DNA of 64,000 nucleotides from an uncultured Oxalobacter sp. (GTDB lineage Bacteria > Pseudomonadota > Gammaproteobacteria > Burkholderiales > Burkholderiaceae_D): contig CAJKQK010000005.1 of NCBI GenBank assembly GCA_905202055.1, forward strand, positions 1-64,000. The letters run 5' to 3'. Numbering within the stretch: the stretch's first letter is position 1; each line of letters opens with the position of its first letter. The position numbers were made by a program, and so were the translations under genes. Below, piece after piece: positions 49,791 to 59,201 of this stretch. The notes beneath the pieces were generated by a model. That model saw nothing but the letters and a program-made list of their open reading frames with translations, ran no database searches and had not been told where the DNA came from.

Positions 49791-51215
49791 ATGCGGTTCA
49801 TCGAGAAACTGAAACGTCTTCTTTCTATCGGGAAAGCACCACGAATTCTCTCGGTTAAGGAATTAAAACAGCATCCATTATTCCAGAAAGCGAAAAAATC
49901 GCTTTTGGGCCGTTGCCAGAAAACCCGTAGCGTTTCAGTCGTGGCACTCTCTTTCGCTTTCATCGCTTTCGGCGCTGCCGCAACCGCTCCCGGCTCTCCT
50001 CCGGACAAACATGACATTACCGTCAGAACCATTGAAGAAAACGTCCCGCTTCCAACCCTCTCAGACCAGCTTGAAAAACTGCGTGGTGAAAAACAGTTTT
50101 TTGCGCGTGAAGACAAGATCCGTCCCGGCGATACGCTCGGTACACTCCTGACACGACTCGGAGTGGATGACCAGCAGGCGTTCCAGTTCATCAAATCGGA
50201 TGAGAAAGCCAGGGCATTCCTGCATTTGAAAGCAGGCCGTACCATTCAGGCGAAAACAGACGACAAGGGCCTCCTCTACTGGCTTTCCGCTGCCGCTGCC
50301 GATCCTAAAGAAGGCGTCACCATAGTCATCTCACGAACCGATACAGGTTTTACCTCTTCCAACGAAGTGGCAAAAACCGAAAGAATGGTGGAAATGCGTT
50401 CCGGGACAATACATTCGTCCCTTTTCGCCGCAACGGATACAGCCGGCATTCCGGATGCCGTCACAAAAAAAATGATTGAAATGTTTTCCACTCATATCGA
50501 CTTCAATTCCGATTTGCGTCGCGGGGACCATTTCAACGTCGTTTACGAAACTTTCTGGCAAAACGGGAAATTGTTAAAAACAGGCAACATTCTGGCTGCC
50601 GAATTCATCAACGCAGGCGAGGCTCATCAAATTATCTGGTTCGAACGTTTGCCCGGTAAAGGCGATTATTACGATTTCAGCGGTAAATCCAACAAAAAGG
50701 CTTTTTTGAAATCGCCGCTCGAATTCACGCGCGTCTCATCCGGTTTTGCCACTCGTGTCCACCCCGTCACAGGCAATATCAGACAACACAAGGGCATCGA
50801 TTTTGCCGCTCCGACAGGAACCCCGATCCGTGCGGCAGCGGACGGAACGATCAACTTTTCGGGATGGCAGAACGGCTACGGCAATTTTATCGTTCTGAAG
50901 CACTGGGGAGCTTATTCCACCGCCTACGGGCACATGAGCCGGATCGCTCCGGGGATGTCCAAAGGCAAAAAAGTCAGCCAGGGAGACATCATCGGTTACG
51001 TTGGATCGACCGGACTCAGTACCGGCCCGCACCTTCACTATGAATTCAGGGTCAATAACGTCCAGCAAAACCCGATGAAAATCGATATGCCGAATGCCCA
51101 TCCGCTGACCGCACGGGAAATGGTAAAATTCAAGGCGACCCTGGCCGATATGCAACACCGTTTTTCCCTGATGGATTCAACGGCCCATCAGAGACATGCT
51201 GCTGCCAGCAACTGA
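49791..51215 (+). CDS. M23-family murein DD-metallopeptidase (membrane-anchored)
   Basis: 474 residues from ATG 49791 (GAGGA five bases upstream). A cytoplasmic basic N-terminus, a single membrane helix (about residues 43-62), an OapA/LysM-like region (RPGDTLGTLLTRLG), then a LytM/M23 domain with zinc ligands in HKGIDFAAPTGTPIRA and HLHYEFRV. It cleaves peptide cross-links in the periplasm, similar to MepM/YebA. It is coupled by location to anmK, so it belongs to cell-wall turnover. Confidence 0.92.
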   Translation: MRFIEKLKRLLSIGKAPRILSVKELKQHPLFQKAKKSLLGRCQKTRSVSVVALSFAFIAFGAAATAPGSPPDKHDITVRTIEENVPLPTLSDQLEKLRGEKQFFAREDKIRPGDTLGTLLTRLGVDDQQAFQFIKSDEKARAFLHLKAGRTIQAKTDDKGLLYWLSAAAADPKEGVTIVISRTDTGFTSSNEVAKTERMVEMRSGTIHSSLFAATDTAGIPDAVTKKMIEMFSTHIDFNSDLRRGDHFNVVYETFWQNGKLLKTGNILAAEFINAGEAHQIIWFERLPGKGDYYDFSGKSNKKAFLKSPLEFTRVSSGFATRVHPVTGNIRQHKGIDFAAPTGTPIRAAADGTINFSGWQNGYGNFIVLKHWGAYSTAYGHMSRIAPGMSKGKKVSQGDIIGYVGSTGLSTGPHLHYEFRVNNVQQNPMKIDMPNAHPLTAREMVKFKATLADMQHRFSLMDSTAHQRHAAASN

Positions 51216-51235
51216 AAAGCATAATCCTTTACGAA

Positions 51236-52363
51236 ATGTCTCTTTACATAGGCCTGATGTCCGGGACGAGCCTGGATGGTGTTGACGGTGTGCTGACCTT
51301 CATACCGGACGATTACGATGGCGGCGAAACCGGCATTCTTGCAACCGCCCACGTTCCGTTCGATAAGCACTTGCGCCAACAGCTGATGTCCCTGCAATTG
51401 CCGGGCCAGAATGAAATCGAAAAAGAAGCGCTTGCCGCCAACCGGCTGGCTGTCCTGTATGCCGAGTGCGTGTATACCCTGCTTCAGAAAAAGGACATTT
51501 CCGCGAAAGACGTACGGGCTATCGGCGCTCATGGCCAGACCATCCGTCACCGTCCTGAACTCGGCTTTAGCCGGCAGACAAACAACCCGGCTCTTCTGGC
51601 CGAACTCACGCAGATAAATGTCATTGCCGATTTCAGAAACAGGGATATTGCAGCGAATGGACAGGGAGCCCCTCTTGTTCCCGCGTTCCATTATGCCGTT
51701 TTCGGCAGCCAGTACTCTTCCCGTGCCGTGATCAATATCGGCGGCATCGCCAATATCAGCATTTTGAGTCCTGACGGATCGGTTTCCGGTTTCGATACCG
51801 GGCCCGGAAACATGCTGATGGACGCATGGGTCGGCAAGCATCTGAAGAAAAATTATGATGAAGATGGCACATGGGGCAAAAGCGGCATCTGCTCGCAGGA
51901 ATTACTCAGGGCATTACTGAAAGAGCCCTTCTTCGGAAAAGTCCCGCCGAAAAGTACCGGACGCGACCTTTTCAATTTGAACTGGCTGGATTCCGTATTC
52001 TCGACATCGGATGTTTTCGAACGGCTCGAACCTTCCGATGTTCAGTCAACCCTGACGATGCTGACGGCAGAAACGATCACTGACGCGATACGCGATCATG
52101 CCTCTTTTGCAGATGAAATTTACGTCTGTGGCGGCGGGGCAAAAAACCCGTTTCTGATGGAACTCATCGGACAACGGCTCAAAACGAAAAACATCCCGGC
52201 CATGTTGAAAACCAGTGATGCGTTGGGAGTGGATCCAATGCATGTCGAAGCGCTTGCATTCGCATGGCTGGCCCATCGTTTCATGATCGGCAAACCCGGC
52301 AATCTTCCTTCCGTTACCGGAGCGAGAGGACTCCGTGCGCTCGGCGCCTTGTATCCCGCCTGA
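51236..52363 (+). CDS. anmK: anhydro-N-acetylmuramic acid kinase
   Basis: 375 residues with the ATP-binding start MSLYIGLMSGTSLDGVDGVL, the NIGGIANISIL segment and FDTGPGNMLMDAW, all hallmarks of AnmK. It phosphorylates 1,6-anhydroMurNAc released by lytic transglycosylases and opens the anhydro ring to give MurNAc-6-phosphate for recycling. It starts 20 bp after the peptidase gene, as in other betaproteobacteria. Confidence 0.96.
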   Translation: MSLYIGLMSGTSLDGVDGVLTFIPDDYDGGETGILATAHVPFDKHLRQQLMSLQLPGQNEIEKEALAANRLAVLYAECVYTLLQKKDISAKDVRAIGAHGQTIRHRPELGFSRQTNNPALLAELTQINVIADFRNRDIAANGQGAPLVPAFHYAVFGSQYSSRAVINIGGIANISILSPDGSVSGFDTGPGNMLMDAWVGKHLKKNYDEDGTWGKSGICSQELLRALLKEPFFGKVPPKSTGRDLFNLNWLDSVFSTSDVFERLEPSDVQSTLTMLTAETITDAIRDHASFADEIYVCGGGAKNPFLMELIGQRLKTKNIPAMLKTSDALGVDPMHVEALAFAWLAHRFMIGKPGNLPSVTGARGLRALGALYPA

Positions 52364-52404
52364 GCCGGCAAAACCGGATTAAGCCAACCCGCCTGCGGAA
52401 ACAC

Positions 52405-54537
52405 CTATTTGATCAGCTGGTAGTTTTCCACCACATTGGTCAGAACGGTTTTGAAATCGGAATTACCCATCGTTTCATTATAAAACGCATATCCGTTCTT
52501 GCCGCGCTCCTTGGCATAATACAGTGCCCTGTCGGCATGGTGGAAAAGTTCTTCATAAGACTTTCCGTCACGCGGAAAAAGGGAAATACCGACGCTACAT
52601 GATACGTTGTATTTGTCGATCAGTTCCTTGTAGGTATTCTTGAACAGGTCGCAAATATCCCGTGCTTTTTCGGCAACGGCTTTTTCGGATGAGGAATTGC
52701 GGAGAAAAGCGACGAATTCGTCACCACCTATGCGACCGACAATATCGGTCGAACGGACTTTCCGCTTGATTTCACTGGCAATATATCTGAGGATTTCGTC
52801 CCCGAACATATGGCCGAGATTGTCGTTGATGGCCTTGAAATTATCAATATCGATAAAGAAAAACGCCCCTGTCTCCTTTTTGTTTTCTTCGAAAAGGCTG
52901 ATGAGGCGTTCCCTGATGCGTTTGCGGTTGTCCAGTTCGGTCAGGGAATCCATATTGGCCTGTTTCCTCAACAGATTGGCTTCGATCTTGCGTTCGTGGA
53001 TATTGGCGAGCTTGCCAAGATAGCCGACGCATTCCACATTGGTTTCTGTATTCCACAATGCATTGACACTGACTTCGAACCATCGGAATGCCTGATCGGG
53101 CACCATCATGCGAAGCTCGATCCTGCAACTGGGAAATTTTGGCGTCAACTCGGTCAACCGCCTGAGAAAAAGGGAACGATCGTCGGGATGAATGACTTCC
53201 GAGCGTTCTATCATATCCCGTGCATTCGGAATCCTGATATCCCGGTGAAAAAGATCGTAATATTTCTCGGAAAATTCCAGCACGTCTGACTTTGTGTCGT
53301 AATTGAAAACAATGTCACCGGACAGTTCGGAGAGAATGCGATATTTTTCCCGCTCCAGTTCGAGCAGCCTCAATGTTCTGGATGACAATCCGGACTCTTC
53401 CGGTTTTGCCTGTACTTCCTGCGCCGGAACAAACGTACTACATACAGAAAATTCCGCATCGACGATTTCTTCATTGGACGCGAGATCCCTTTCAAGTACC
53501 GGTGCAACCTTGACGAATACCTCCAGAAGTTTCGGATTGAACACACCACACTCGCCATCCAGAATCATTTTCACCGCTTTTTCATGCGAATAAGCATTCT
53601 TGTAGACCCGTTTGCTCGTCAATGCATCATAAACGTCCGCAAGAGAAACAACCTGTGCCCAGATGGGAATATTGTCACCCTTTAATCTGTCAGGATAACC
53701 ATTGCCGTCCCAGCGTTCATGATGATGCCGGCAAATCTCGTAACAGAAACGGAAATATTCCTCATCCTGCGCATAATGAATACTCTGGAGGAACTCACAT
53801 CCACGAATGCAATGCGCCTTCATGATTTCGAACTCTTCCGATGTCAGTTTGCCCGGCTTGTTCAGGATGTAATCGGGAATGGCGATTTTTCCGATATCGT
53901 GCATGGCAGATGCACTGGATATCTTTTCGATATGGTAAGGTGACAGCTCATATTCCGGATATTCTCTTGAAATCGCCTCGAGGAGAATCTGGGTAGTGTG
54001 CCGGATTCGCTTGATATGCTGTCCTGATTCGCAATTACGGAATTCGACAGCCGTGCTCAGGGTTTCAATGAGAAAATTATTGACCTGATTGAGTTTGTTT
54101 GCCTGTTTTTCAAGCGTTTCGATCTGTTTTCCAACCAGTTTCTCCAGATTGGACTTGTGCATGAACAATTCGATAACGTTGGCGACGCGTCTTTTGACGA
54201 CTTCCGGATTGAAAGGCTTGTTGATAATATCGGACACACCCAGCTGATATCCCTGCAGTGCTGCCCTGTCAGAATTTTCGGAAGTGATCAGTATGACAGG
54301 AACCTGTTCGATCAGTTTCCGTTCGGTCATTTCCTGCAATACCTCAAAACCATCCATGACGGGCATGACGATATCGAGCAATACCATCACAACCTGATCG
54401 ATATCTTTTTCAAGAATATCGAGGGCTTCCCGACCGTTTTCCGCTTCGAGAATGTGGTATATATCGCTGAAAAGCTCGGCCAGAATAGCCCGGTTCAGTT
54501 CGACATCATCGACAATCAGAATGGTTTGTTTATCCAT
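52405..54537 (-). CDS. REC-HD-GYP-PAS-GGDEF signalling protein
   Basis: About 710 residues. REC receiver with phospho-Asp55 (LLDIVMPVMDG) and Lys107; a coiled linker; an HD-GYP phosphodiesterase with HDIGK at 213-217 and HHHERWDGNGYPDRL at 271-285; a PAS-like domain (about 400-520); and a GGDEF domain with GGDEF at 604-608 and an RSTD inhibitory site at 595-598. Both c-di-GMP synthesis and HD-GYP degradation signatures are present. The start is uncertain: ATG 54537 is used, but TTG 54549 has a closer AGG. It follows the HPt gene by 12 bp, so phosphotransfer from that protein to Asp55 is likely. Confidence 0.9.
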   Translation of the reverse strand: MDKQTILIVDDVELNRAILAELFSDIYHILEAENGREALDILEKDIDQVVMVLLDIVMPVMDGFEVLQEMTERKLIEQVPVILITSENSDRAALQGYQLGVSDIINKPFNPEVVKRRVANVIELFMHKSNLEKLVGKQIETLEKQANKLNQVNNFLIETLSTAVEFRNCESGQHIKRIRHTTQILLEAISREYPEYELSPYHIEKISSASAMHDIGKIAIPDYILNKPGKLTSEEFEIMKAHCIRGCEFLQSIHYAQDEEYFRFCYEICRHHHERWDGNGYPDRLKGDNIPIWAQVVSLADVYDALTSKRVYKNAYSHEKAVKMILDGECGVFNPKLLEVFVKVAPVLERDLASNEEIVDAEFSVCSTFVPAQEVQAKPEESGLSSRTLRLLELEREKYRILSELSGDIVFNYDTKSDVLEFSEKYYDLFHRDIRIPNARDMIERSEVIHPDDRSLFLRRLTELTPKFPSCRIELRMMVPDQAFRWFEVSVNALWNTETNVECVGYLGKLANIHERKIEANLLRKQANMDSLTELDNRKRIRERLISLFEENKKETGAFFFIDIDNFKAINDNLGHMFGDEILRYIASEIKRKVRSTDIVGRIGGDEFVAFLRNSSSEKAVAEKARDICDLFKNTYKELIDKYNVSCSVGISLFPRDGKSYEELFHHADRALYYAKERGKNGYAFYNETMGNSDFKTVLTNVVENYQLIK

Positions 54538-54549
54538 CAGAACATTCAA

Positions 54550-54906
54550 CTAACCTAAACGGTTTACACAGAAAACAACTTTTTCGTATTCTTCTGCCAC
54601 TCTGGAAAAGACAATTCCAATATTGTCCTTGTCGTAATGATCGGATCTGACAAGATTAACCACCTCCGCACTCAAATCCGAGAGATATTGAAACCCGAGA
54701 TTGGCTGCAATTCCCTTCAAGGTATGCGCAGCCCGTTCGACATCACCAAAACGCTTGTCACCGACAGCCGCATCGAGCTCCTGAAAAGTCTTGTCACCGG
54801 GAAATTTTTTCACAAACCTTTCCAGTAGCATCGCATTGTTGGAAAACCGGTTCAAGGTCATTTCATAATCGACCCCGGCCAGTTCCAGTGCATCTTTAAG
54901 ATTCAT
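54550..54906 (-). CDS. stand-alone HPt phosphotransfer protein
   Basis: 118 residues, all helical, with the phosphoacceptor His61 in ERAAHTLKGIAANLG, the complete HPt signature. It should carry phosphate from a hybrid kinase to a receiver. It starts 11 bp inside the end of the degraded kinase gene and ends 12 bp before the REC-HD-GYP-GGDEF gene. That places it as the intact middle step of a relay whose kinase is broken. Confidence 0.88.
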   Translation of the reverse strand: MNLKDALELAGVDYEMTLNRFSNNAMLLERFVKKFPGDKTFQELDAAVGDKRFGDVERAAHTLKGIAANLGFQYLSDLSAEVVNLVRSDHYDKDNIGIVFSRVAEEYEKVVFCVNRLG

Positions 54907-55883
54907 TTTCCGTCTTCTCCAGTTGTCCGGCGATCGTTTGATACAATAACTTCATATCAACGGATTTGCCCAAATGCCCATTCATCCCTGCCGCTTTGGA
55001 TGCGGCGATGTCGCTGGCGAAAACATTAGCCGTCATGGCAATTACCGGTATGGACTTCGCATCACCGCGATCCAGACAACGTATTGCTTTCGATGCTTCA
55101 CAGCCATTGCGATAAGGCATTTGGATATCCATTAATATAAGATCATATGTTTCCCGAAAGGAATTGGCAAACTTATTGTCAACTTCGACTCCATCTTTTG
55201 CGATTTCGACTTTTGCGCCTGCCTGTTTCAACAACTCCACCATGATTTCCTGGTTCAGTTCATTGTCTTTTGCAACCAGAATCCTTTTACCCGCCAGGCT
55301 TGCATTGACATTTTGATCCGGAATCACCATGCGAGTCATGTACGTTACGGAAACAAGCGTCTGATAAATGGATGACTGAAGCATGGGTTTGGAAATGAAA
55401 GCATTGGCACCGGCTTCACGCACCTCTTTTTCAATATCCGACCAGTCATATGGACTGAATATGGACTGATAATGGTAATGGGGTGCCTGCCCCCGGGTTT
55501 TTGCGAATTTTCCGGGTTGTTTCGATCCTGTCCATTTCAGGCATTTTCCCATTATCATAATCGTCGCTTATTGAAAGGGCTTGTATGACTTTTGCAATTG
55601 CCTCTTTCCCTGACATCATCCACTCTGCAGACGTCCCTATCCTGTCGAGAACAAGCGCTGTATGCTCGCACGTGCCCAGATCGTCGTCGACAACCAGTAT
55701 TTTGAGATTTTCAATAGGCTGTATTTGTCTGGCCCGTTTGTCGTCCGGTATATCTAAACCGATATCCACCGTGAAAACTGTTTGAGAAGATGAGCAGGAA
55801 ATAAGCTTGATCAGATTATACTTTAACTTTATATTTCCCACAGGCAAGTTATTCAATTCCTTTTGTTCACTATCGCCCTCCAT
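54896..55883 (-). pseudogene. remnant of a hybrid sensor kinase (two receiver domains, frameshifted)
   Basis: Two overlapping frames together encode a hybrid kinase tail. The first (55446-55883) has a short stretch like the end of a histidine-kinase ATPase domain (SSSQTVFTVDIGLDIPDD), then the start of receiver 1 (ILVVDDDLGTCEHTALVLD). Receiver 1 lacks the segment that should hold its phospho-Asp: it jumps from ISDDYD to GKMPEMDR. The frame then shifts near 55480. The second frame continues receiver 1 (YDWSDIEKEVREAGANAF) and holds receiver 2 with LILMDIQMPYRNG, but its acidic pocket reads VAKDNE where VAEDNE is usual. The sensor, dimerisation and most kinase sequence is missing upstream. The gene is therefore truncated and frameshifted, probably non-functional. 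Confidence 0.8.
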
Positions 55884-55984
55884 TGAATCAAACTGTCGTA
55901 CAAATAAATTTCATTTTGATCACATCCTACCCTCTGAAATGTAAAATTCATTATTATTTATTTTCATGAACGCAAGGAAGATGC

Positions 55985-56431
55985 ATGATCTCTCTGCTAC
56001 AACGAGTCTGTGAAGCAAGTGTCACAGTTGGCAATCAGGAAATCGGACGGATTGGAAAAGGATTGCTGATCCTTTTATGTGCCGAAAAAAACGATACTGA
56101 AAAAGAAGCGGATATCCTCTTGAACCGGTTGCTCGGTTATCGCGTCTTTTCCGACGAAAACGATAAAATGAATCTTTCAGTCACAGCTATCGGTGGCGAA
56201 CTGTTGATCGTTCCCCAATTTACGCTGGCCGCCGATACAAAATCGGGAACACGGCCGTCTTTTTCTCCCGCCGCCCCGCCTGATATCGGGAAAAAACTGT
56301 TCGACTATTTCGTCGCACAGGCAAAAGGGAAACTGCCCGGCATACAGACAGGCCAGTTTGGCGCTGATATGAAAGTGTCGCTGACCAATGACGGCCCGGT
56401 GACGTTCTGGCTGGATACGTCCCGAAAATAA
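55985..56431 (+). CDS. dtd: D-aminoacyl-tRNA deacylase
   Basis: 148 residues with the two family motifs: [18 protein letters not shown] (the SQxTL motif, here PQFTL) and [11 protein letters not shown] (NxGPxT). DTD removes D-amino acids and glycine from mischarged tRNAs. Start and length fit the E. coli protein (145). Divergent from the broken kinase. Confidence 0.95.
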   Translation: MISLLQRVCEASVTVGNQEIGRIGKGLLILLCAEKNDTEKEADILLNRLLGYRVFSDENDKMNLSVTAIGGELLIVPQFTLAADTKSGTRPSFSPAAPPDIGKKLFDYFVAQAKGKLPGIQTGQFGADMKVSLTNDGPVTFWLDTSRK

Positions 56432-56502
56432 TTCAGAAATCCGCTGTCATCTGGCAAAATAACGCTATCTCTTCTTTTACCATCGGACTATCAGGAGCTA
56501 AC

Positions 56503-57138
56503 ATGAAACTCTGGAGCAACTCTTTTCAGGATGGTGCAGTCATTCCGTCACAATTCGCTTTTTGCAAAACCGACCCGACCACACATGCCGCCATGTCGGA
56601 CAATAAAAATCCCCAGTTCCAATGGAGTGATTTACCAGACGGCACCCGCTCACTGGTAATGATATGTCATGACTATGACGTCCCGTCCAAAGGCGACGAC
56701 GTCAATCAGGAAGGCAAAATTGTCCCTGCCGATTTGCCTCGTGTGGATTTTTATCACTGGGTCATGATCGATCTGCCTGCCTCGACAACATCCATTTCGG
56801 AAAGTGAATTCTCGAATGGCATTACCGCCCGTGGAAAAAGCGGTCCCGACACCTTGCATGGCGCCCGTCACGGCATTAACGACTACACTGGATGGTTTGC
56901 CAGCGATAAGGATATGTCCGGCGATTATTACGGTTACGACGGTCCATGTCCTCCCTGGAACGATTCTATCCCGCATCATTACGTTTTCACGCTTTATGCT
57001 CTGGATATTGAAAAATTGCCGCTGTCCGGCCGTTTCACCGGACAGGATGTACTCGCTGCCATGAAAGGGCACGTTCTGGACAAGGCCAGCATGACCGGCA
57101 TTTACTCCCTGAATCCTGCCGTGAAGTTGTCCGCCTGA
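56503..57138 (+). CDS. YbhB/YbcL (PEBP, Raf-kinase-inhibitor-like) protein
   Basis: 211 residues. The anion-binding PEBP fold is shown by PQFQWSDLPDGTRSLVMICHD near the N-terminus and by YDGPCPPWNDSIPHHYVF with the GPCPP and HxYxF motifs. It is somewhat longer than E. coli YbhB because of inserts around residues 65-80. Function in bacteria is not established. A histidine phosphatase gene starts four bases downstream. Confidence 0.88.
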   Translation: MKLWSNSFQDGAVIPSQFAFCKTDPTTHAAMSDNKNPQFQWSDLPDGTRSLVMICHDYDVPSKGDDVNQEGKIVPADLPRVDFYHWVMIDLPASTTSISESEFSNGITARGKSGPDTLHGARHGINDYTGWFASDKDMSGDYYGYDGPCPPWNDSIPHHYVFTLYALDIEKLPLSGRFTGQDVLAAMKGHVLDKASMTGIYSLNPAVKLSA

Positions 57139-57142
57139 AGAA

Positions 57143-57808
57143 ATGGAACAAGCGACTGACATCCTGATCATTCGTCATGGGCAAACGGCCTGGAACAAAA
57201 AGAAGCGCCTTCAGGGACACAGCGATATCCCGCTGAATGAGGAAGGCCGTTTGCAGGCACTCACTCTTGCCGAAACTTTGCAGGATGAGCCGCTGGATGC
57301 CATTTTTTCCAGCGATTTGCAACGGGCCTGGCAGACGGCGGACGAAATCGCCCGCTACCATCAATTGCCGGTCGAAATCGACAAATCACTTCGCGAGCGC
57401 TGCTATGGTATTTGCGAAGGCATGATGTCTGACGAAATCAAGGCGACTTACCCCGATTTGTATGAAGCATGGTACGCCGCCGATCCGGATCTGTTCTTTC
57501 CGGACGGAGAGAGAAAAACGGAAAGCCCGCGGCAATTCCATCATCGCGCGTCGAATGCCCTTTTCAATGTCGCTGCCCGGCATGCAGGCAAAAAACTTGC
57601 TATCGTCACGCATTTCGGCGTCATCGAAACGGCTTATCGCATTGCACAGAACATTCCTCTCGGGACGCGATGCCGGATGCCGGTTCTGAATACCAGCATC
57701 AACCGTTTCAGATTCACTGACGGAAAGCTTGAACTCCTGACATGGGGCGAGTCCGCTCATCTTGAAGAAGCCAGAAAACCAGCCGTCGATTATTACAAAC
57801 ATTTCTGA
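57143..57808 (+). CDS. histidine phosphatase family protein (phosphoglycerate-mutase-like)
   Basis: 221 residues. Catalytic RHG is in LIIRHGQTAWNKKKRLQGH, the acid in LRERCYGICEG and the second His in VTHFGVIETAY, where the more usual HGG is HFG. The class includes alpha-ribazole phosphatase (CobC), GpmB-like and broad phosphatases. No cobalamin genes are nearby, so no specific name is justified. It follows the PEBP gene by four bases. Confidence 0.88.
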   Translation: MEQATDILIIRHGQTAWNKKKRLQGHSDIPLNEEGRLQALTLAETLQDEPLDAIFSSDLQRAWQTADEIARYHQLPVEIDKSLRERCYGICEGMMSDEIKATYPDLYEAWYAADPDLFFPDGERKTESPRQFHHRASNALFNVAARHAGKKLAIVTHFGVIETAYRIAQNIPLGTRCRMPVLNTSINRFRFTDGKLELLTWGESAHLEEARKPAVDYYKHF

Positions 57809-57816
57809 CTTTGAAA

Positions 57817-57837
57817 TTTGCCTGTTTTTTAGGCAAA
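57817..57837 (+). promoter_or_regulatory. small hairpin before dusB
   Basis: TTTGCCT/AGGCAAA, seven pairs with a T-rich seven-base loop, in the 65-bp gap between the phosphatase and dusB. It may be a weak terminator or part of a leader. Low confidence. Confidence 0.3.
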
Positions 57838-57873
57838 GCTTTTGGTAAAATAACCTTTTTTTCCTTTCGTATC

Positions 57874-58848
57874 ATGCAGATAGGCCCTTATGCCTTGAGC
57901 AACAATCTTATTGTCGCTCCGATGGCCGGTATTACAGATCGTCCTTTCCGCCAGTTATGCAAAAAACTGGGAGCCGGATACGCCGTGTCTGAAATGGCCG
58001 CAGCCAATCCCTTGCTGCGCCATACCCCGAAAAGCCGACGACGGATCGTCCACGAAGGAGAAATCGAGCCTCGCGCTGTCCAGATCGTCGGTTCCGACCC
58101 GGCCACGATGGCCGATAGTGCACGTTACAATGTCGATCAGGGCGCCCAGATTATCGACATCAATATGGGATGTCCCGCCAAAAAAGTCTGTAACAACTGG
58201 TGCGGTTCGGCCCTTTTGCAAAATGAACCACTCGTTGGACAAATACTGGAAGCGGTCACCCATGCCGTCTCTGTGCCGGTCACACTGAAATTCCGGACCG
58301 GATGGGACCGTTCCCACATCAATGCCCCCGCCATCGCGAAAATAGCGGAATCGGCCGGAATCGCCGCCCTGACCTTGCATGGCAGAACCCGTGAAGACGC
58401 TTACCGTGGGCAGGCTGAATACGACACGATTGCCGAAGTCAAATCACTGGTATCCATTCCTGTTGTCGCCAATGGCGATATCGATTCGCCCGAAAAAGCC
58501 AAAGCCGTTCTGGAAAGAACCGGAGCCGACGCCGTCATGATCGGTCGTGGCGCTCAGGGAAAACCCTGGATTTTCCGTGAAATCGATTATTTTTTGAAAA
58601 ATGACGCATTTTTACCACCTCCTGATTTCAATGAAATCCGACAGATTGTGCATGAGCATTTAGAACAACATTACGCTTTTTATGGTGAAGCGGCAGGAGT
58701 GCGCACCGCCCGTAAACATATCGGATGGTACGCAAAAAATCTTCCGGACGGAGAAAAATTGCGTCATGCCGCCAACCGTTCCGAAACATGTGAAGAGCAA
58801 ATAAATGAAGTCGATCGCTTCTTTATGACTCTACTTCAACGCTCGTAG
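57874..58848 (+). CDS. dusB: tRNA-dihydrouridine synthase B
   Basis: 324 residues from ATG 57874 (MQIGPYALSNNLIVAPMAGI), the conserved start; a frame-extending ATG at 57811 is not supported. FMN-binding barrel with catalytic Cys in NMGCPAKKVCNNWCGSALL, and GRGAQGKPWIFRE near the C-terminus. It reduces U17 of tRNAs. The dusB-fis pair is conserved across Proteobacteria and is followed here by purH. Confidence 0.95.
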   Translation: MQIGPYALSNNLIVAPMAGITDRPFRQLCKKLGAGYAVSEMAAANPLLRHTPKSRRRIVHEGEIEPRAVQIVGSDPATMADSARYNVDQGAQIIDINMGCPAKKVCNNWCGSALLQNEPLVGQILEAVTHAVSVPVTLKFRTGWDRSHINAPAIAKIAESAGIAALTLHGRTREDAYRGQAEYDTIAEVKSLVSIPVVANGDIDSPEKAKAVLERTGADAVMIGRGAQGKPWIFREIDYFLKNDAFLPPPDFNEIRQIVHEHLEQHYAFYGEAAGVRTARKHIGWYAKNLPDGEKLRHAANRSETCEEQINEVDRFFMTLLQRS

Positions 58849-58921
58849 CGGTTACAATAACGTAATATTTGAAAATCTGATTGGCCGATGGGTGGCGAAT
58901 CACCCGTCGATGGAAATAGAC

Positions 58922-59155
58922 ATGAGCAAAGAGCATATCCAGGATGTCGTCCTGCAAAGTTTACAGGAATATTTCAAGGATCTGGACGGTCAGAAGCCTA
59001 CCGACATTTATAACATGATCATGCATACGGTTGAAAAACCCGTTCTGGTTGCAGTCATGGCTCATGCAAAAAACAATCAGTCCCATGCAGCCGAAATACT
59101 CGGCATCAACAGAAACACACTTCGTAAAAAACTGCTTGAACACAAATTGTTGTAA
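58922..59155 (+). CDS. fis: DNA-binding protein Fis
   Basis: 77 residues from ATG 58922 (MSKEHIQDVVLQSLQEYF). Earlier in-frame starts exist at 58892 (GTG) and 58910 (ATG). The C-terminal helix-turn-helix reads NNQSHAAEILGINRNTLRKKL, almost identical to E. coli Fis. It bends DNA and shapes the nucleoid and rRNA transcription. The 77-residue betaproteobacterial form is shorter than the 98-residue E. coli protein. It lies 73 bp after dusB. Confidence 0.95.
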   Translation: MSKEHIQDVVLQSLQEYFKDLDGQKPTDIYNMIMHTVEKPVLVAVMAHAKNNQSHAAEILGINRNTLRKKLLEHKLL

Positions 59156-59201
59156 AACCGTTTTTCTGGCTTAACCTCCATCGCTATTTACCACACTCAT
59201 C

